DNA of 64,000 bases from Spirodela intermedia (GCA_902729315.2 LR746267.1:8680424-8744423); one strand, 5' to 3'; shown: positions 1 to 14,045, numbered from the stretch's first letter. The notes: a model not told the origin generated them from the letters alone. Numbers and translations: made by a program.

Positions 1-59
1 AAAGAAGAAATAGAAGAAGGATTCGTGTGAACAATAAGGGGTAAAGACCTAGGGGGTGG

Positions 60-292
60 AGATGTAGATGGACAAGAAAATGGAGACGGATAAAAAAATT
101 CTCATGAAAAGTAACATCAACAAAAGTCACATAGTGATGGGTGTTGGGAAGTATACCCAATAATCCTTTTGGATGGATGAATAACTCACAAAGACACTTT
201 TGAGACCATGAGGAATGAGTTTAGAGAAAGATGACGAGTAATCATGAATGAAAATGATGCAACCAAAAACTTGAGGAGGTAAAAAAAGTGAC
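60..292 (-). mobile_element. Ty1/copia integrase C-terminal remnant
   Basis: Read on the minus strand, this stretch gives a broken version of the copia pol segment that follows the integrase core. It starts with a VFGC-like motif near 285, continues with a K-x-V-F-V-x-Y-S-x-x-Q-K motif near 190-220, and ends with a degenerate V-x-F-F-E-like strand near 100. Copia elements normally read FGC...KCVFLGYS..QKGYRC there, so the family call is good. The frame carries stop codons and the neighbouring sequence to about 560 is too decayed to assign. It is a fossil fragment with no visible LTR. Confidence 0.6.
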
Positions 293-1416
293 AGTTAAGA
301 GTGTGTCAGACCACAAGTACTGCGTAACATGCATCTTAATGAGTAGTGTGCAAGTGGTGTAAAGTAAGTGGCAGTGTGTACATTCGACAACTCTATTTTG
401 TTATAAAATATATGGGCAAATGATTTGATGAATAATACCATGATCAATACAAAAGGTACGAATAATATTTTGAATAAGTTCAAGTACATTGTCCATGTGA
501 AGAACCTCGAGTGTGGTAGAATATTGAGTAATGATAACTCAACTTAAGATGTCATAGGTCTCGAGTAGGGTTATGCAATTTTTTTTTTTTCTATTATCCT
601 AATCAATCTAATAAGTAGAGAAGGTAAGATGGGGGTCAAATCATAAAGAGAAAAACTAATGATCTTAAAAAATCCTATATAATGAGAAGAAATAAGTTAG
701 AAGATGAAAAATAGAAAGAGAGATGAGAAATATGGGTGAAATGAGATTTAATGAAGGAAACTCTAGATCAAGATTGACCTAGGGGCTATAGAGAAGAAGT
801 TTTGAAAGTATTTTAATGAGAAAGAGTGGTCAAGGTTGAAAAGAAAAAAGTAACTACTAAGAACCTATCTAAAATCCTAAGTTTCACCTTAGGGATGAAG
901 AAAAATAGATAAGTAAAAGGAAGAAGATTTCTTAACCTGGGACTTTATCTATTGCCAAGGTCATATAGTTTCCTTTGACAAGTTGATCTTTAACACTTTG
1001 CTCCTTGCAACTCAATTTTCAACACTCAACTTCACCCTCAAGGCCTCTCTTGATTACTCAAGATTACTCAAAATGGGAAGAAGGATGGATCTTTTGAATA
1101 AAAAATGTTTCATTATTAGGACTCCTTCTAAAAGATGAGAAAGAAAGGGAGTGAAGAGAATACATACAAGTAAAATTTTCTAAAATACCCTTAGCTTTTT
1201 CTCAAAATACAACTCACTCATCTCCTTCTTTTTCACAACCTTCTTGAAGCCAATTTGTCGATCAGAATATAGAGATGTGAAGAGCACATCTTGAAGATCA
1301 TGCCCACAACATTTACACTTGAAACATCTTTTGGATTGTCAGATATTGATCCTAAAAGGTGGAGAAATTTGTGCCATTAAATGGGTGTCTTCACCGTAAA
1401 AGAACCACCAAAAAGT
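293..1416. other. AT-rich stretch without a recognisable gene
   Basis: No open frame of note and no conserved motif was seen. The first 250 bases are probably more of the decayed copia element on the left. The rest is AT-rich purine-biased sequence that I cannot assign. Confidence 0.5.
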
Positions 1417-1622
1417 GATAGTCGAGAAGAGATGTCTTTAATCGTCACTTATAGTGACAAGACATTCCTAACCACTAAAAGCTCACAGTTAAGGCAAAGA
1501 GACATATTTAACCACTACTTACGGTGACAAGACATCTTTAACCATCAAAAGCTGATAGTTAAGGAGAAGAGATGTCTTTAACTATTGCTTTCGGTGACAA
1601 GACGTCCATAACAACCGAAAAT
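1417..1622. repeat. Three-copy tandem repeat, unit about 70 bp, with internal stem
   Basis: Three diverged copies start at about 1417, 1484 and 1554 (67, 70 and about 69 bp). Each has the order: gatagt/cacagt start, a gagatgtctttaa-like segment, a gtgacaagacat-like segment, and an accatcaaaagct-like end. Within a unit agatgtct and agacatct are exact reverse complements separated by about 20-25 bases, so each copy can form a hairpin. Subterminal repeats of CACTA-type DNA transposons have this look, but no terminal inverted repeat was found, so the origin is open. Confidence 0.6.
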
Positions 1623-3111
1623 AAGAGTCATAGTAATCCTTGATTGCTGGTCCATGTCTTATTACTTTCCATTCACATGTGATACATCATATTCTTGCAT
1701 TTCGTATGATATGGTGCTCCACATCTTCTTGCAGTCCACGTAATTACAACTTGAATAAAATATTCATGAATTAAATAATTATGATACCACTACATCACAT
1801 ACAATGGCACATCAAATATATATAAATACTAACAACTGACACATGTCGTTAATTGTGAGAAAATGTAGAAAAGGCCTGAGAATGTGTGAAATAATGCATA
1901 CATATTTCTTGAAATTATTTTAATATCCTCATGACTTAAACATATCAAAATAGATCTAAAACAAAGTCATACAATTTTTAATTTTTTTTATAAAATAAAA
2001 TATTTTCTTAGAATCGTTAAAATGAATTATTTAACAATTTTTTAAATAATAAAATGCTAAAATAAGATATTTGATTCTAAAATATATTCACTTTAAGGTA
2101 ATTAATGAGTATTTTTAGTATATTATTAAGTAACAATCTTAATGATAAATTAGGTGACAATCTTAGTGATAAATTGAATAAAAATAAAGAAAACTTGGAA
2201 CAGATTATGGAGGAGATAAATCAAACTCACACAAGTTTAATCATCAATAAAAATGATGTGATAGAGATGTCTAGTAATGAAAGCAACTCGAGAGGGTCCC
2301 CAAACATCACAATGAATAAAAATCAAATAGAGTCAAAGATGAAATAGTGTCACAACTAGAATAAGAGGAATCATGATGTTTGCCTAGTTGACATGATTCA
2401 CACACAAATTTATTAACAATCAACTACAATAAATTTTTTAAAAGATTTGAAAAACAAGGATGACCTAAACGACAGTGTCACAAAAGAAAAGAAGTAGTAG
2501 TGGAAGCAACAAAAAGTACTCGAATGCCAGAGGAAGGTGTATCCAAGATGAGTTTGAAAACACTCAAACTATTCTCAGTGGAAGACACAATGGAAGGGAG
2601 GCAGTGTAGTAAGAGATAATATTACTAGATATCGAGAGATACTTTGAGATACTCTAAGATATCATAGTGGCATATACTACGAGAGCAACGATTGTGACGG
2701 CAAGATACCATGGTGTAGTAGGAGACAATACTGTAATATACTGTGAAATACTATGAAAGCAAGGGCCGCAAGCGATGGCAAGGGTCACGATAGTAGAGGC
2801 CGTGGTAGTAGGGGCCCCAATGGTAAGGGGGGCATGACAACATCGGGTTGCAATGGTAGGGGTCACAGCAATAGGGCTATGTGCAAGTGCACTATTTGCG
2901 TGCGGTGCAGCAGCAAATTTCAACGGCATTGTTGATGGCAGCATGTAGTAGAGGACGACATAGAGAGTGAGATAGAGGAGAACATGCATTGGATGCGGCG
3001 GCAACGGCATGATGGCGACGATAGGTGCAGTAGTAGTGACACGATGGTGATGGTAGGTGCGGTGGCAGCATCACAATGGTGGTGGCAGTGGCAGTTAGAA
3101 AGAACCCTAGG
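1623..3111. other. AT-rich and low-complexity sequence, no supported gene
   Basis: An ATG-started frame of 80 codons at 2105-2347 (plus) encodes an Asn/Lys/Glu-rich peptide with no motif I recognise; it has no promoter or splice context that would support it. From about 2690 to 3110 the sequence becomes a G-rich imperfect triplet pattern, which would lie just inside the primer-binding site of the minus-strand copia element described at 3124-3251, and may be its leader. Confidence 0.4.
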
Positions 3112-3365
3112 GCTCTCATACCATGTTGATGAAAAGGGTTAAATTCTAAGATCAGATGAACATCAAATAAAGAGATACATGTGTTTACATAAGTGGGAGA
3201 AGAGAGAGATAATGAGTCCAAGTGGGCCATATAAAGGAGGATGTTCAAACACTCCCTCTCAAGCTAAAATATATAAGTCAAACATATCTAGATTGGTACA
3301 TATAGCATCATAGGGCACTCTTGTAAAGCTCTTGGTGAAGATGTCTACTAGTTGGTTGGATGAAG
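3112..3365 (-). mobile_element. Copia pol 3' end, short LTR and primer-binding site
   Basis: On the minus strand, 3365-3253 encodes the end of a copia RNase H domain, with the motif Q-L-V-D-I-F-T-K (usual form LADIFTK) and the residues that follow it. A purine tract (gagagggag, 3252-3260) comes next, then a 128-bp segment with TG...CA ends at 3251-3124, and then TGGTATGAGAGC (3123-3112), one base from the initiator-Met tRNA site TGGTATCAGAGC. Thus 3124-3251 has the features of an LTR. Having pol end on one side and a primer site on the other suggests one LTR shared by two tandem element copies. The coding part has a stop after the RNase H end, as expected. Confidence 0.65.
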
Positions 3366-6340
3366 TGACATATGATGTGAAGATATTTACTTACTAGTTA
3401 GATGAGCTATATCATAGAAGAGTTAAAAGGTTACAAATTTTAGATGAAATTAAAAGATTATTAAAGTTATTTGTGATAAAAAGTTAACCATTATGTTTAA
3501 AGTAACAAAAGGAGCTTGACTAAATCTAAACATATAAACATCAAGTTCTTAATTGTTAAGAAAATAGTTGAGAGTGATTAAGTATCTATAAAATATATTT
3601 GGACAAACTTCATGGTAATAGATCCATTTATCGAGGGATTACCACCAAAGGTTTTTAATAAACATATTGTTCATATAAGTGTAATACCTCATGAGGATAT
3701 GTAATTTATGTAAGAATTGTATTTTGATGTTCATTTATTTTCTTTGGCTATTTCATACATTAATAAAGTTTTAGGTTATTATTACTTTGAAATTGGTTAT
3801 TTGATCTCCACTCAAAATAAGGAGAAGTAAGTTGAAAATGTAAATGGATGAGTCACATTTCATGTAATTTTTATATTACATATAGATTATTGATCTATGT
3901 TGTTTATTATATCAATGTACGTGATCATTGTTGGGTTAGGTCACATGAAAAATGTGACAAAAACCCTTTTAGTTCTCTATTGATATAATGATGGATGTGA
4001 TTTTTGAAGATATATTTGGTAATGATAGAAAAATATTAAACTTATAAGGTCATAATATCAAGTTATTATATATATTATCAAAGTGAGAGATTATTAGAAT
4101 TAATCTGAATATAAATAATGATATATAAGTTATATGTTATGTGGTCATTGACAGGACTTAATTATTGTATAATAAATCATAAAAAAAATTTAATTTTAAA
4201 AACTAGAAAATATTACTTTTTAGATTTTTAGAAATATTTTATAATAGATTAATTAATTATAATTATATGAGAATTTTAAGAATAGTGAGGATTATCGAAG
4301 TCGATCATATGGATTTTGTAGAAAGAATATGATTTTCTATATTTTTCAAACTAAATGTTCAAATAAAATTTATTTAAAAATTCACAAAAATAAAAATGAG
4401 GGTGTTAATGTCAAAATGACATTAGAGTCTAGCGAATCCAAATCAAGTGAAATAAAAGTTCCACATGATGATTTTTACGTAAATAATTAGAAATGATTTA
4501 ATTGATCAAATTAAGTTATGTAAAAATTAGAAGAATTCTAATTTAATGAATAATAATTTCAAAACTTGAAATTAGACAAAGTATCACTAAAGAAAAGAAA
4601 AATTAAGTTAAAAGTAAGAAATACATAGTTATGACCTTACAAGAGTGATTGTTGGAATTATCTGTGTTTGAGAGGATTATTGAGCGATGTCCATGACTTG
4701 AAAAGCTCTCATTGGACATAGATGATCAAAACATTCTGTAAATATTTTTTCAGTAAAAATTAAAAATAGTAAAAATAAAAAAGTACAATTCAGCATTACG
4801 ATGACAATGTGTCAAAATCTTGTGTGTTCGAGGTGACTACAATGTAATGTTCATAACCTCAAAGGTTTTTTTTGAACGTAGACGATGTGGACAATCTATA
4901 GATCTTCTTGCGAAGTTTAGAAATCAATAAGGTGGGTTGATGAATTATCTCTAACAATTATCACTTGTGGAGTGAAAAAATGATGACTTTATAGATCTAT
5001 GACAATTGTCACATGATGGAGTTAACTTCAATGAAGGTGGGACACATCTTAGGAAGTTTTATCTTTAGGTTTGCACAACAAGATGAGACTTTTATCGTAT
5101 TTGATATGTTTCTAAGAGGTGGTGACTAATATCTTGGCAAATTGTTTTTTTTCTGATGACAGCTTGTTTGTTGATCGATCGGAGATAATTTACTCAATAA
5201 ATTTGTAATCTATTTATCTAGAATCATTTTGTAATATAAGGTAACAATATTTTGTAAATTACTTTAATGAGTTTTTTGTTGATGGTTGAGCAAGTATGAT
5301 GGCTTAATTATTGATTAGGATTCCACAAAAAAATCATAATTTAATTAAATAACAATATGAGTTTTAGTTTTAGTGTAAATCAAACCTTATCTAATTATCT
5401 GTCTACATGAGAGAGTAAAATAAATACATGAATACCTTTATAATGTGATATCATAAGAATATATATTTCTCACAAAATAAGGGGTATTGTAGATATCAAA
5501 AGTCATTAAAAATCTTGTGAAAAGTTGTAAATGTGTTTAATCCTATATTAGTTATTTTCTAAGTTATGAGATGAATATATACTAATATAAGATTTGGCAA
5601 TCTCAATAACTCTTTCTCTCTCACGCATGTGTACGAGGAGTCCTTACCTCATGGTTGAATGGTCATTGATGATGTGGAAGGAGAGTGATGCACATATGTC
5701 TCCTATAAGTATTTCATCGATTGAGCCTTTTATTCATGGCTCCACTTGATTGTGCTTCTGACTTACTTATGGGTCTAGTTGGCCAATGGGTCTTTCTTTT
5801 TCTAGATTTTTATTTTATTTTATTTCTCTTTATTTATCTCAAAAATATTATTATAAAAATTATAGAAATTTATTTAAAATCACATAATTAACTAAAAATT
5901 CACATCAACTAACTAAAACTATTTTTCACAATTTAATGTAAATATAACTATATTTATTATGTGTTAAGAATTAAACTATATTATTAATTAATTATTAACT
6001 CATTATAATAAATACTTATTAGTTATCATTATTAAAGTGATTTATTAAATTTTAAGTAGTTAAAATTATACTATTTTGCTTAAATATAAATATAAATATA
6101 TATAGATATCAAGTCTTATTTTAATTTTACGAAATACTAAATTGAAAAAAAATAAGAGTCAAATCACCTCTTGTTTATAAATAATGACTCATGACCCTTG
6201 AGTCACATGGAGTTACTCTTAGATTTAAGTAAAACTTTAATCCATTCGCATTATATTTTACCATTCTATATTGTCTCAGCACAAGATTCTGAATCTCAAA
6301 CAATGTACTCTACAATCAATTTGCCAAGGACACGTTAATA
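3366..6340. other. AT-rich intergenic DNA, no gene seen
   Basis: About 3 kb of very AT-rich sequence with frequent stops in all frames. It may contain the upstream pol region of the copia element that ends at 3365, but no motif survives that I can defend. No RNA gene or CRISPR-like array was seen. Confidence 0.5.
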
Positions 6341-6643
6341 ATTATATATGCGACAAAATTTCAATCTTTTAATACATATACGTACGCCGTTCATAGATTT
6401 AGAAGAGAATCGACGGCAGTCGAAGAGGAAATGAAGGTAAACAAATGGTCTACAACAGAGGAATGGAACTGGAACTGAAAGCGATCCCTACAGAGCAAAA
6501 ACGAACTATGCTGAATTTGGGAACAAGAAGAGATGCCGGGATCCAATCGGGAGTTCGCTACGACGGTAGCAATGGAAGGCTGGTCCCCAAGATGCCCCGA
6601 CATTTATTGGCGCAGTCCTACGGCATTCTCCAATGAGATTTCC

Positions 6644-8418
<1,775 letters not shown>

Positions 8419-8460
8419 TGTGACACTCCCGGAACCTCCGGACTGGATTGACACCGGGAG
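8419..8460 (+). repeat. 5' LTR of the gypsy element, left piece
   Basis: These 42 bases match the first 42 bases of the 3' LTR at 14046. The match stops at gacaccgggag, where the copia insertion begins, and resumes at about 10361 with gagatcacctgagac (3' LTR: gagaccacgtgagac). Confidence 0.85.
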
Positions 8461-10360
8461 TATAATGAAGCAGTTTGCACATCAGCCTATCTCATAAATA
8501 GATTGATATCTCCCAATCTAGATCACAAATCACCATATGGAACTTTATTTCATCAAAAACCAAATTACATGTTTCTTAAAGTCTTTGGATGCCTCTATTA
8601 TCCTAACCTTCGAGCTTATGCACCAAAAAAATTAAGCACACGATCTGAAAGATGTGTGTTTCTCGGTTATAGTTCCTCACATATTGGATACAGGTACTTA
8701 TCTTTACAAATAGAAAACTCTTCAACTCCCGAGATGTATTTTTTTATGTTATTTAATTTCAGTGAGTGTGACTGAGTTTTAATGTGGATGTGCCATGGGA
8801 GAGAATTTTCAAACCTTGACCATTACCTATGTAGAGTTACTCTGGCCCATTGTACGAAGTTGATTGTTGAATATTATTGATGTCTACAGTAATATGATGA
8901 GAAGTTCCATTGTCTGGATACTAGTTGTTATTTGTGTACTCTTGTAGATTTGCAGTGTGCGCTTGTGGAGGCTAGTAAATATTGTTGTTGAGAGATTGTT
9001 GAGATTGCCTATTACCTTGTTGATATTGGGACTGTTGGTTAGGTCGTGGTGGTGGTTGAAAATTTCTATTGAATCGTTCTCTGCAGTCAAATGCCTTGTG
9101 CCCAAATTTGAAACAAACTTGACATTTTGGTGTGTATTTGTTTCTATTATTGCGTCCTCTTCCTCTATTCCTTCATCCTTGGTTGTTTCTGTCCCAATTC
9201 TGTGCAGATTGGGACAGATTTGCCGATGGTGGAATTTTTTTTAGAGTCTTTTCTTCTGTTTGTTTTGAGATGTGAAGATCATAAGACTTTAGGTTGGATA
9301 CGACTTCTTCAAAGCTGAGATTGTCAAGTTATGGATTCATGCTGGCATAGAATGTATTGTATTCAGGTTCATGTCCATTTAAAATTACATATGTCATATC
9401 TGAGTCTTCAATATTGTGTCCACAAGCAAGTAGTTCATCTCCAATGATTCGCATAGTTTAGATGTAGGTCTCGAGAGGAAGAGTGCCTTTCTTGGTGTTG
9501 TGAAGTCGTGCCTGAAGATTCATGATTCTTGATTTCGACTTGCTAGCATAATTATTCTTGAGTGCTTCTCATGCTTCTTTTGTTGTTTTCTTGCCGACTA
9601 CTGTGAAGATAATTGACTCGGAGAGAGAGTTATTTATCAAGGTTAAAACCGCTTGATCATTCTTATACCACATCTTATATTCTGAATTTGGAATGACAAT
9701 TCTTTTTTCATTGATGATAGTAATGGAAGGAGCTTGTTCTTCGAGGACATGAATAAGATCATGTGTATGCAGCAAAGATAGAAGTAGAGTTTGCCATGAC
9801 AAGAAATTTTCTCGAGTGAGTTTCAAGGAGATAGATAAACCTGTATGTCCTTGTGCTCCGATCGATGTGGCTTGTGTGACTGGCATATTGTATGTTTCTC
9901 CAGTCATCGTCTTTCCTTTGCTGTTTGAATCGCTCATATTGATCTTCTTGATGCTGTTAGGCAGAGTGCTCTGATACCATGAAAGAAATAGAAGATAGAA
10001 GAGAGGAAAGAAAGAAAGAAGGAGGTAGAAAGACGTTTTCAGAAAGAAGAATGAATTGACTCTTGATCGATGTTATTTCATATGCATTGTACAGTCTTAT
10101 TTATAATGATTTCAGTTACGAGCAGTTTGCTGGATTAACTGCGAGCATTTCGTCGAACAGTTGCTGTGTATAGCCATTGCGTAGTTGCTGTTGTAGAGGA
10201 TGCTGACGTGTTTCTTGGCGTGTTATGTGAGTTGTGATTGGTCGATGTCGATTCTCGTGGCGTTTTATTATTGGTCCTTTCTTGAGTCTTCTTGTCTTTA
10301 ATTTGGGCATTTCGGGATACTGCGGAGGATTCGGCCTGCTCTGTTGTATGATCTTCAATA
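8461..10360 (-). mobile_element. Rearranged copia element nested in the gypsy 5' LTR
   Basis: On the minus strand, 9937-9569 is a copia gag start of about 122 codons beginning MSDSNSKGK and containing L-T-R-E-N-F-L-S-W (a UBN2-type gag). It continues, with breaks, to a CCHC knuckle (C-x2-C-x3-GH-x4-C, near 9130-9070) and the protease start D-N-G-T-S-H-H near 8900. A TGGTATCAGAGC primer site lies at 9979-9968, and a TG-started LTR of about 380 bp follows at 9980-10360. At 8503-8750, on the opposite strand, is an integrase-end fragment (V-F-G-C-L-Y-Y-P, C-V-F-L-G-Y-S-S). Gag and integrase on opposite strands mean an inversion or a second fragment joined in. No second LTR was found. Confidence 0.75.
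9980..10360 (-). repeat. 5' LTR of the nested copia element
   Basis: The segment lies directly upstream (minus strand) of the TGGTATCAGAGC primer site and ends in CA there. The far end is within a few bases of 10360, where gypsy LTR sequence resumes; the exact boundary is ambiguous because of a short shared gag/gagat string. Confidence 0.6.
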
Positions 10361-10928
10361 GAGATCACCTGAGACGCACGCGGATGGGGACGGGCGTCTC
10401 ACATGCGCAGCTGGCGCCCTGGCCACGTGGAAGACGCGGTAACACAGAAACTCGGCGGATCTACGAGAGATCCGGAACAGACGGAAGAAGTCGGCTGTAC
10501 GAAGAAGAGAGAGGCCGGAAGTGAGGGAGGATAATATGGCGGAGGATTATCCGGACTTCTCCGAAGAGGCGGAAGAGAGGGAGGATAATACGGCGGAGGT
10601 TATCCCCCTCTCCCTCTATAATAAGAGGAGAACTTCACTCTGCGGAGGTTCTCTGAGGGACAACAGAAGGAGAGGAAATTCTGAGAGAGAGAAAGGGAAA
10701 GAGCTGTAGAACGAGAGAGAGCTCGAGTCCCCTTCGTAGGAAAGGGGAAGCTTCAGTGTGAGCGTGGGGAGTGCTCAGAGGAAGCTGGGGTAGCTGCGGA
10801 GCGCCGGCAGCGAGCAAAGAGTTGACTGAGTTCCACTGGTGACGTGGAGGCTGCTCGGCGTTGACGAAATAATGATCAAGTCTGGTCTCGGGTGGTTGAA
10901 CGGCGAACCGGAAAGTCCACCCGTGACA
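10361..10928 (+). repeat. 5' LTR of the gypsy element, right piece
   Basis: It matches 14077-14852 of the 3' LTR but is shorter: it has two instead of three copies of a 54-bp unit (10523, 10577), and lacks about 110 bases found around 14640-14760 of the 3' LTR. It ends in tgaca just before the primer-binding site. Confidence 0.85.
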
Positions 10929-10943
10929 AAATGGCATCAGAGC

Positions 10944-13211
10944 GCTCTACTGCGAGGGAGAGTGGCACCAGTGGGTAGAGGATCGCTCAACTGGAGGAGC
11001 AAATCGCCCGTCTTCTTGCTTCCATGGAGACCATGGAAGCACACATCGGAGCCGTGGAGGGACGGCTAGATGCAAGGGAGCCAGCAGCGCCGGAGGCTGT
11101 AGGCCCGTCATCTACATTGTGGGACGACGCCACTGATATGTCAGAAATCAGGGCTTCTGTGGAAGCTCTATCTGGTGGGAGAGGTATGCCTCCTGAAATG
11201 CGCACTTCCTCGAACAAAGGAGAGCGGCACAGCATCTCGGGCCATGGTCCCCGAGCCCAAAGTCTTCGTCAGTGCTAGGAATGCCAAGGAGTTTGAGAAC
11301 TTCCTTTGAGACCTAGACCAGTATTTTCGGGCGATACATACACCCGAAGCGGAGAAGGTCACACTGGCGAGCATGTACCTCGTCAGCGACGTGAAGCTGT
11401 GGTGGCGCACACAGACGGAGGGTCTAGCTAGACTTGCCATTGAATCATGGGAAGACTTCATCCGGGAGCTCAATGAGAAATTCCTCCTGGCGAATAGTGC
11501 GTGGATGGTGCGAGAGGCACTCCGACGGCTCCGTCACACTAGACCCTTGCGAGAATATGTGAAGCAGTTCACTTCACTTTTGTTGGACGTCGAGAACATG
11601 TCGGGTGAAGACAAGCTCTTCAACTTCATGTCTGGATTACAGAATTGGACACAGGTGGAGCTGTGTTGCCAGGGAGCACGGTACGTCCAATCGGCGATGG
11701 CAATGGCGGATGCGTTGGTGGATTACAAATCCACTAACAATAAGGACAGTGGTGACGACAGCCAGGGGAGAGACGGCTCGAGGAAGAGCTGTAAGGCAAG
11801 CAGCCACCGTGGAAACAACAACGGCTTTGACCATAGTCGTGATCGCAGCGGCGAGCAAGGCCACCGCGATAATCGCCAAGGGCAGCGGTCGAGAAGGGAT
11901 CAGGGAGGATCCAAAGTAGATGCTTCGCAGAACAACTCGCCGAAGCGCGGCTGCTATATCTGCGCAGGACCGCACCGAACTTGGGACTGTCCATTCCGAG
12001 CGGACAAAGCCGCCCTAGAAGCCATGGTACAGACGACATCGGCAGGTGAAGCCCGCACACTCAACCCCCTTCCAGTTGCTAGTGCCTTGCAGCATCATCA
12101 AGGACTCAGCAACTCAGGAGAGCGTGGGTTGATGTACTTGGACGTCACAGTCAACGGCCAACCCGTGAAGTTCATGGTCGACAGCAGGGTGACCCACAAC
12201 AAGGCTGTCAACTCGGAGGCACGTACCTTGACCGAAGCCACGCGGGGAGCCCAACTACGGCTAGGAACTTGGGAAGGTCGGGTGGATTTCATGGTCCTCC
12301 CCATGGATGACTTCAGCGCCATCTTAGGGATTGATTTCCTAACCAGGGCCCAGGCAGGAATCGTCCCTCAGTGGCGGGCGGTCTTACTTGCAGGAGGACC
12401 GGCGCCGTGTTTCGTGCAGGCGGTGAAAACAACACGACAAGGGCTGCAATTGCGCTCAGCATTGCAGCTGCGAGATGGTCTGAGGAAGGGAGATGAGACC
12501 TTCCTCATAACACTGTTGGAGCTGGAGCAGTCGGCAGAACCGGGGGAAGATGGGACTCGACCGTCTTACCCCCAGGCCGGCGGTAATTTGCGCGGCCCTT
12601 TCTGCCGGCAAACTAACAGAGCAGCCACATGAGGTGGTCTGCTTGTTGGAGGACTTCCGGGATGCGATGCCAGACCTCCCTCCAGCACGGCTCTTACCAA
12701 AGCGGGAGGTCGATCATGAGATCTAGCTCTTGCCGGGGACGCGACTGCCAGCTCGCGCCCCCTACAAGATGGCACCGGCATATCTCGAGGAGCTTCGCTG
12801 ACAGCTGGGAGAGCTGTTGAATGTCGAATAAATCCGTCCTTCCAAAGCCCCCTTTGGTGTCCCCGTCCTCTTCCAGAAGAAGGACGGATCTCTACGACTG
12901 TGTCTAGATTATCGGGCAATGCACAAGGTGATCGTGAAGAATAAATATATTGTGCTCAATGCGGAAGAACTCTTTGATCGCTTGGGAGGAGCCCGGTATT
13001 TCTCATGGATGGACTTGAGAAGCGGCTAACATCAGGTCTGCATTAGGGAGGGGGAATGAGCAGAAGACGACATGCGTGACTCGTTTTATGGTTCGTACAA
13101 GTTTAAGGTGATGCCTTTCGGCATCACGAACGCGCCGGCTACCTTCTGCACCCTGATGAATGTCATCTCAGAGAGTATATCGACAGATTTCTCGTTGTAT
13201 ACTTAGATGAC
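10944..13211 (+). pseudogene. Gypsy gag-protease-RT region, broken
   Basis: A long frame (11373-12632) covers most of gag and the protease. The gag part contains the retrotransposon gag core near 11373-11700 (W-W-R-T, W-E-D-F, and a Y-V-K-Q-F-T-S-L segment), then a basic linker and a CCHC-type knuckle C-Y-I-C-A-G-P-H-R-T-W-D-C (11951-11989). The aspartic protease site reads V-D-S-R-V-T-H where active copies have D-(S/T)-G-A-T-H, so the catalytic Gly is lost. After a frame break near 12630, reverse transcriptase motifs follow: P-S-K-A-P-F-G-V-P-V-L-F (about 12838), L-C-L-D-Y-R-A (about 12898), F-S-W-M-D-L-R-S-G (about 13000) and Y-L-D-D (13198-13209). Several stops lie between them. Confidence 0.85.
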
Positions 13212-13690
13212 TGTTGAGACCCTGACAACCCAAATGGGCTCAGGGGAAAAGAGGTACCGAAGAAGTCGGGAAGCAAGGCGTGTCTAGAAGTCGACACCCG
13301 ACACCGACGGAGGGAAAAGAGGTTTCGTCGGATCCGACCGCTAGACGGGAGGCGGTCGCCGAGACGGGCGGATTTCGGCTATAAAGAGGGGGTCAATCGG
13401 CCACGAAAAGAAGAGGTCGGAAGAACCTCGTGAAGAACTCCGTTCGGAGTTGGAGACTCGCCATCTCGCATCGGCGACCCCAGGGCCTGAGAGGTCTTGG
13501 TTATTTGTATTCTCTCCTTCTGTATCCCGTATCCCTCGTCGAGAGCTCACTCTCCCTCTCTCACTCTCTTGCCCTCTCTCCCTTCGGCACCGGGTCTTCC
13601 GGCAGTAGCCGTCCGGAGCGCTGGCGATTGGGAGGTTTTTGTATTAGACAGGGATTTATTTGAGTCAGCGAAGTCTTGTTGATGCCTTAG
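13212..13690 (+). mobile_element. LTR-like insert interrupting the gypsy RT at YLDD
   Basis: Directly after the Y-L-D-D codons the sequence changes to a segment starting tgttgagaccctgacaac, which carries a TATA-like ggctataaag (about 13377-13386) and a pyrimidine-rich stretch. This resembles a solo LTR. No clean CA end or target duplication could be fixed, and RNase H and integrase, which should follow, are absent. Confidence 0.4.
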
Positions 13691-14034
13691 TCAAAGGGTC
13701 GTCATCATAAGACAAATTACCTACCAACTCAATCTGCCGAAATGGCTCACCATCCATTCTGAAGAAGATGATGCGTAGCGCAACCGGCTACAACGAGCAC
13801 AACCCACAGTATGCGCCCAATATTCCGAGAAGGCTGAAGCTATCTTGGACCGTCGAGAAGACAATAAGGGAGAAAAATTGAAGTCCCATTGCCATGTCTA
13901 CTTCCTGGTGTAGTGACGGGGTAAACTACTCGAGGATGCTACGTGGGAGTGCGACATCGACCTGTTGCAATTCAAAGACTTGATACACCGATATCTCGAC
14001 GAGCACCCTCTGACGAGGACGTCGGATTCTTCGT
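13691..14034 (+). pseudogene. Gypsy pol 3' end, chromodomain-like remnant
   Basis: About 13830-14030 gives A-E-A-I-L-D-R-R and, after stops, D-A-T-W-E-C and a leucine-rich tail. Gypsy pol proteins end in a chromodomain with the order ILDRR...W....ATWE, so this is the degenerate C-terminus. Confidence 0.6.
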
Positions 14035-14045
14035 GTGAGGGAGAA

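Noticed and set aside
1417-1622. CRISPR-like array
   Set aside because: Spacers are not unique and units are diverged along their whole length; the setting is plant transposon debris.
2105-2347. 80-codon ATG-started frame as a gene
   Set aside because: Asn/Lys-rich composition follows the local AT bias; no motif, splice or promoter context supports it.
2753-3248. Overlapping frames on both strands in G-rich triplet-like sequence
   Set aside because: Low-complexity sequence keeps several frames open; no domain, and they overlap the copia LTR and its leader.
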